Of a stretch of DNA of 64,000 bases, positions 63,229-64,000 are shown piece after piece. Under the pieces are notes generated by a model, which ran no database searches, was not told the DNA's origin, and saw only the letters and a program-made list of their open reading frames with translations. Numbering within the stretch: the stretch's first letter is position 1; each line of letters begins with the position of its first letter. The DNA lies in NCBI GenBank assembly GCA_000018565.1, contig CP000875.1, forward strand, positions 5,719,199 through 5,783,198, written 5' to 3'. This DNA comes from Herpetosiphon aurantiacus DSM 785 (GTDB taxonomy: Bacteria > Chloroflexota > Chloroflexia > Chloroflexales > Herpetosiphonaceae). A program made the translations under genes and the position numbers.

Positions 63229-63244
63229 CCTAAGCACTGGGCAT

Positions 63245-63270
63245 AAAAAACCTGCCCAATCGCGGCAGGT
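63245..63270 (-). terminator. Leader terminator 1
   Basis: ACCTGCC (63264-63270) pairs with GGCAGGT (63250-63256) on the minus strand, followed by TTTTT. It shares the text TTTTTTATGCCCA with terminator 2, so the pair may be a local duplication. Confidence 0.6.
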
Positions 63271-63565
63271 GAGGAGATAGACAGAGAACCATTGCTAGTC
63301 TGCTAGCATGATTGCAAAGCTCACCAACCTAGATTGAGGGAGGTTCAGCACAGCGCCGCGTAATCTGTCGCAGCGTGCAAAAATTCTGTCTACCGTTCAT
63401 ATAGCCTCGTTGAAAGCCCGCTCGGAAGTCAAAAACCAGCGCTCAAAACGTTGTGATGCGCCCCAGAAAACAACTACACTCATCGTTACAATCGATGCAG
63501 CCCCCTGCTGCCGATGAGTGCCGAGAAGGCACGGAACCTGTTGGCGAATTCCTTCACCGCTGCAT

Positions 63566-63593
63566 ATTTTAGCCTAATTTTGGTGCTTGTCAA
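63566..63593 (-). promoter_or_regulatory. Promoter for the decarboxylase leader
   Basis: On the minus strand, TTGACA at 63588-63593, a 16-base spacer and TAAAAT at 63566-63571. Transcription would start near 63559, leaving about 370 bases of leader. Confidence 0.6.
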
Positions 63594-63675
63594 ATAAGCA
63601 ATTCGTATGAATTTAGTGGCAAAACCATGGGGGATACTCGCAGCAATTCAGCCCATCACAAAGGTCTAAATCGGG

Positions 63676-64000
63676 TTACATAGCTGTAACAGGCGCTAAT
63701 TGAAACGCTGGCACAATTAATTGAAAATTCGAACCCTGCCCCAGCACGCTCTCAACCATAATATCGCCGCCTAAAAGCCGCGCCAGCGAACGACTAATTG
63801 CCAAGCCTAAACCAGTGCCGCCAAAGCGTGCCGCTGTCGATTGTTCGGCTTGGACAAAGGGCTGAAACAGGTTGGCAACGTGTTCGCTGCTCATGCCAAT
63901 CCCAGTATCAACCACTTCAAAATGCAGCCAATCGCCATCACGTTTGGCTCGTAAGGTAATTGTGCCTTGTTGGGTAAATTTGCTAGCATTAGTTAATAAA
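63676..64000 (-). CDS. Sensor histidine kinase, C-terminal part
   Basis: Enters from the right edge with no start in the window. LLTNASKFTQ (N box), VDTGIGMSSEH (G1), LFQPFVQAEQST (F), FGGTGLGLAISRSLARLLGG (G2) and GSNFQLIVP form a complete ATPase domain of an HPK1-type kinase. It ends 15 residues later, so no C-terminal receiver is fused. Sensor and histidine regions are outside the window. Confidence 0.9.
   Translation of the reverse strand, partial: LLTNASKFTQQGTITLRAKRDGDWLHFEVVDTGIGMSSEHVANLFQPFVQAEQSTAARFGGTGLGLAISRSLARLLGGDIMVESVLGQGSNFQLIVPAFQLAPVTAM

Larger units (their letters stand above)
63189..63565 (-). promoter_or_regulatory. Long structured leader with two tandem terminators
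   Basis: No gene. The minus-strand RNA from about 63559 contains a 9-base stem (63477-63485 with 63512-63520) enclosing a GCAGC/GCTGC hairpin (63497-63501, 63507-63511), plus an overlapping GTGCC/GGCAC hairpin (63518-63522, 63528-63532) that would compete with it. Farther on lie two terminator hairpins with T-runs: 63250-63270 and 63207-63228. The mutually exclusive stems followed by terminators resemble a riboswitch or attenuator. I recognise no known class. Confidence 0.5.

Noticed and set aside
1-64000. tRNA, rRNA, replication origin and phage genes
   Set aside because: I looked for cloverleaf-like runs, rRNA landmarks, DnaA-box clusters and phage structural or integrase genes and saw none.

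Overview
The window reads as chromosomal DNA of a Chloroflexota bacterium, most plausibly Herpetosiphon-like. This is inferred from balanced GC with CAA/AAT-rich coding, large secreted proteins with Pro-Thr-Glu linkers, a secreted protein ending in YLPAVKR, and the mix of housekeeping genes; no rRNA marker is present. I found no tRNA, rRNA or CRISPR array. Gene order is mosaic: mostly single housekeeping genes or pairs, separated by short intergenic repeats and strong hairpin terminators.

Region by region: 1-4.5 kb has a partial cell-wall-type protein, an AT-rich HNH nuclease and a long RelA/SpoT enzyme. 4.5-9.4 kb holds gltB behind a near-consensus promoter and a structured leader. 9.6-11.3 kb is a PAS sensor kinase. 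11.4-19.4 kb is an accessory block: a MITE-like 107-bp element, a 1,489-residue secreted protein with six repeated beta domains and an AT-rich tail, two AT-rich lipoproteins, a probably frameshifted gene and four small unknown genes. 19.5-26.2 kb is a 1,372-residue secreted protein downstream of a GAF kinase/LuxR regulator pair. 26.8-41.5 kb holds glmU, prs, two glycosyltransferases, an alpha/beta hydrolase, a 7TM-like protein, a prenyl synthase, a BlaI-type repressor, rimO, a GNAT, two tandem metallo-beta-lactamase-fold paralogues and pfkA. 41.6-43.0 kb is an intact IS4-family element that landed inside an older intergenic repeat. 43.3-47.4 kb holds glgA, a small GTPase and a polytopic membrane protein. 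47.4-51.4 kb holds two paralogous Pro/Thr-rich secreted proteins that share a precisely spaced upstream motif set. 51.4-64 kb holds thrC, lysC, an alpha-toroid protein, two paralogous microproteins, a GNAT, gdhA, a glycosyltransferase, lpdA, an arginine-decarboxylase-like enzyme with a long structured leader, and the C-terminus of a histidine kinase.

Connections: gltB and gdhA are the two routes to glutamate; lysC and thrC are two steps of the aspartate family and sit together; glgA and pfkA handle glycogen and glycolysis; glmU plus the scattered glycosyltransferases feed envelope polymers. The most unusual material is the accessory block (11.4-19.4 kb), the shared promoter architecture of the twin secreted proteins, the twin QKA-EPPHID microproteins, and several leaders with terminator hairpins placed between promoter and start codon. 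No complete new defence or mobile system could be demonstrated from the sequence alone.
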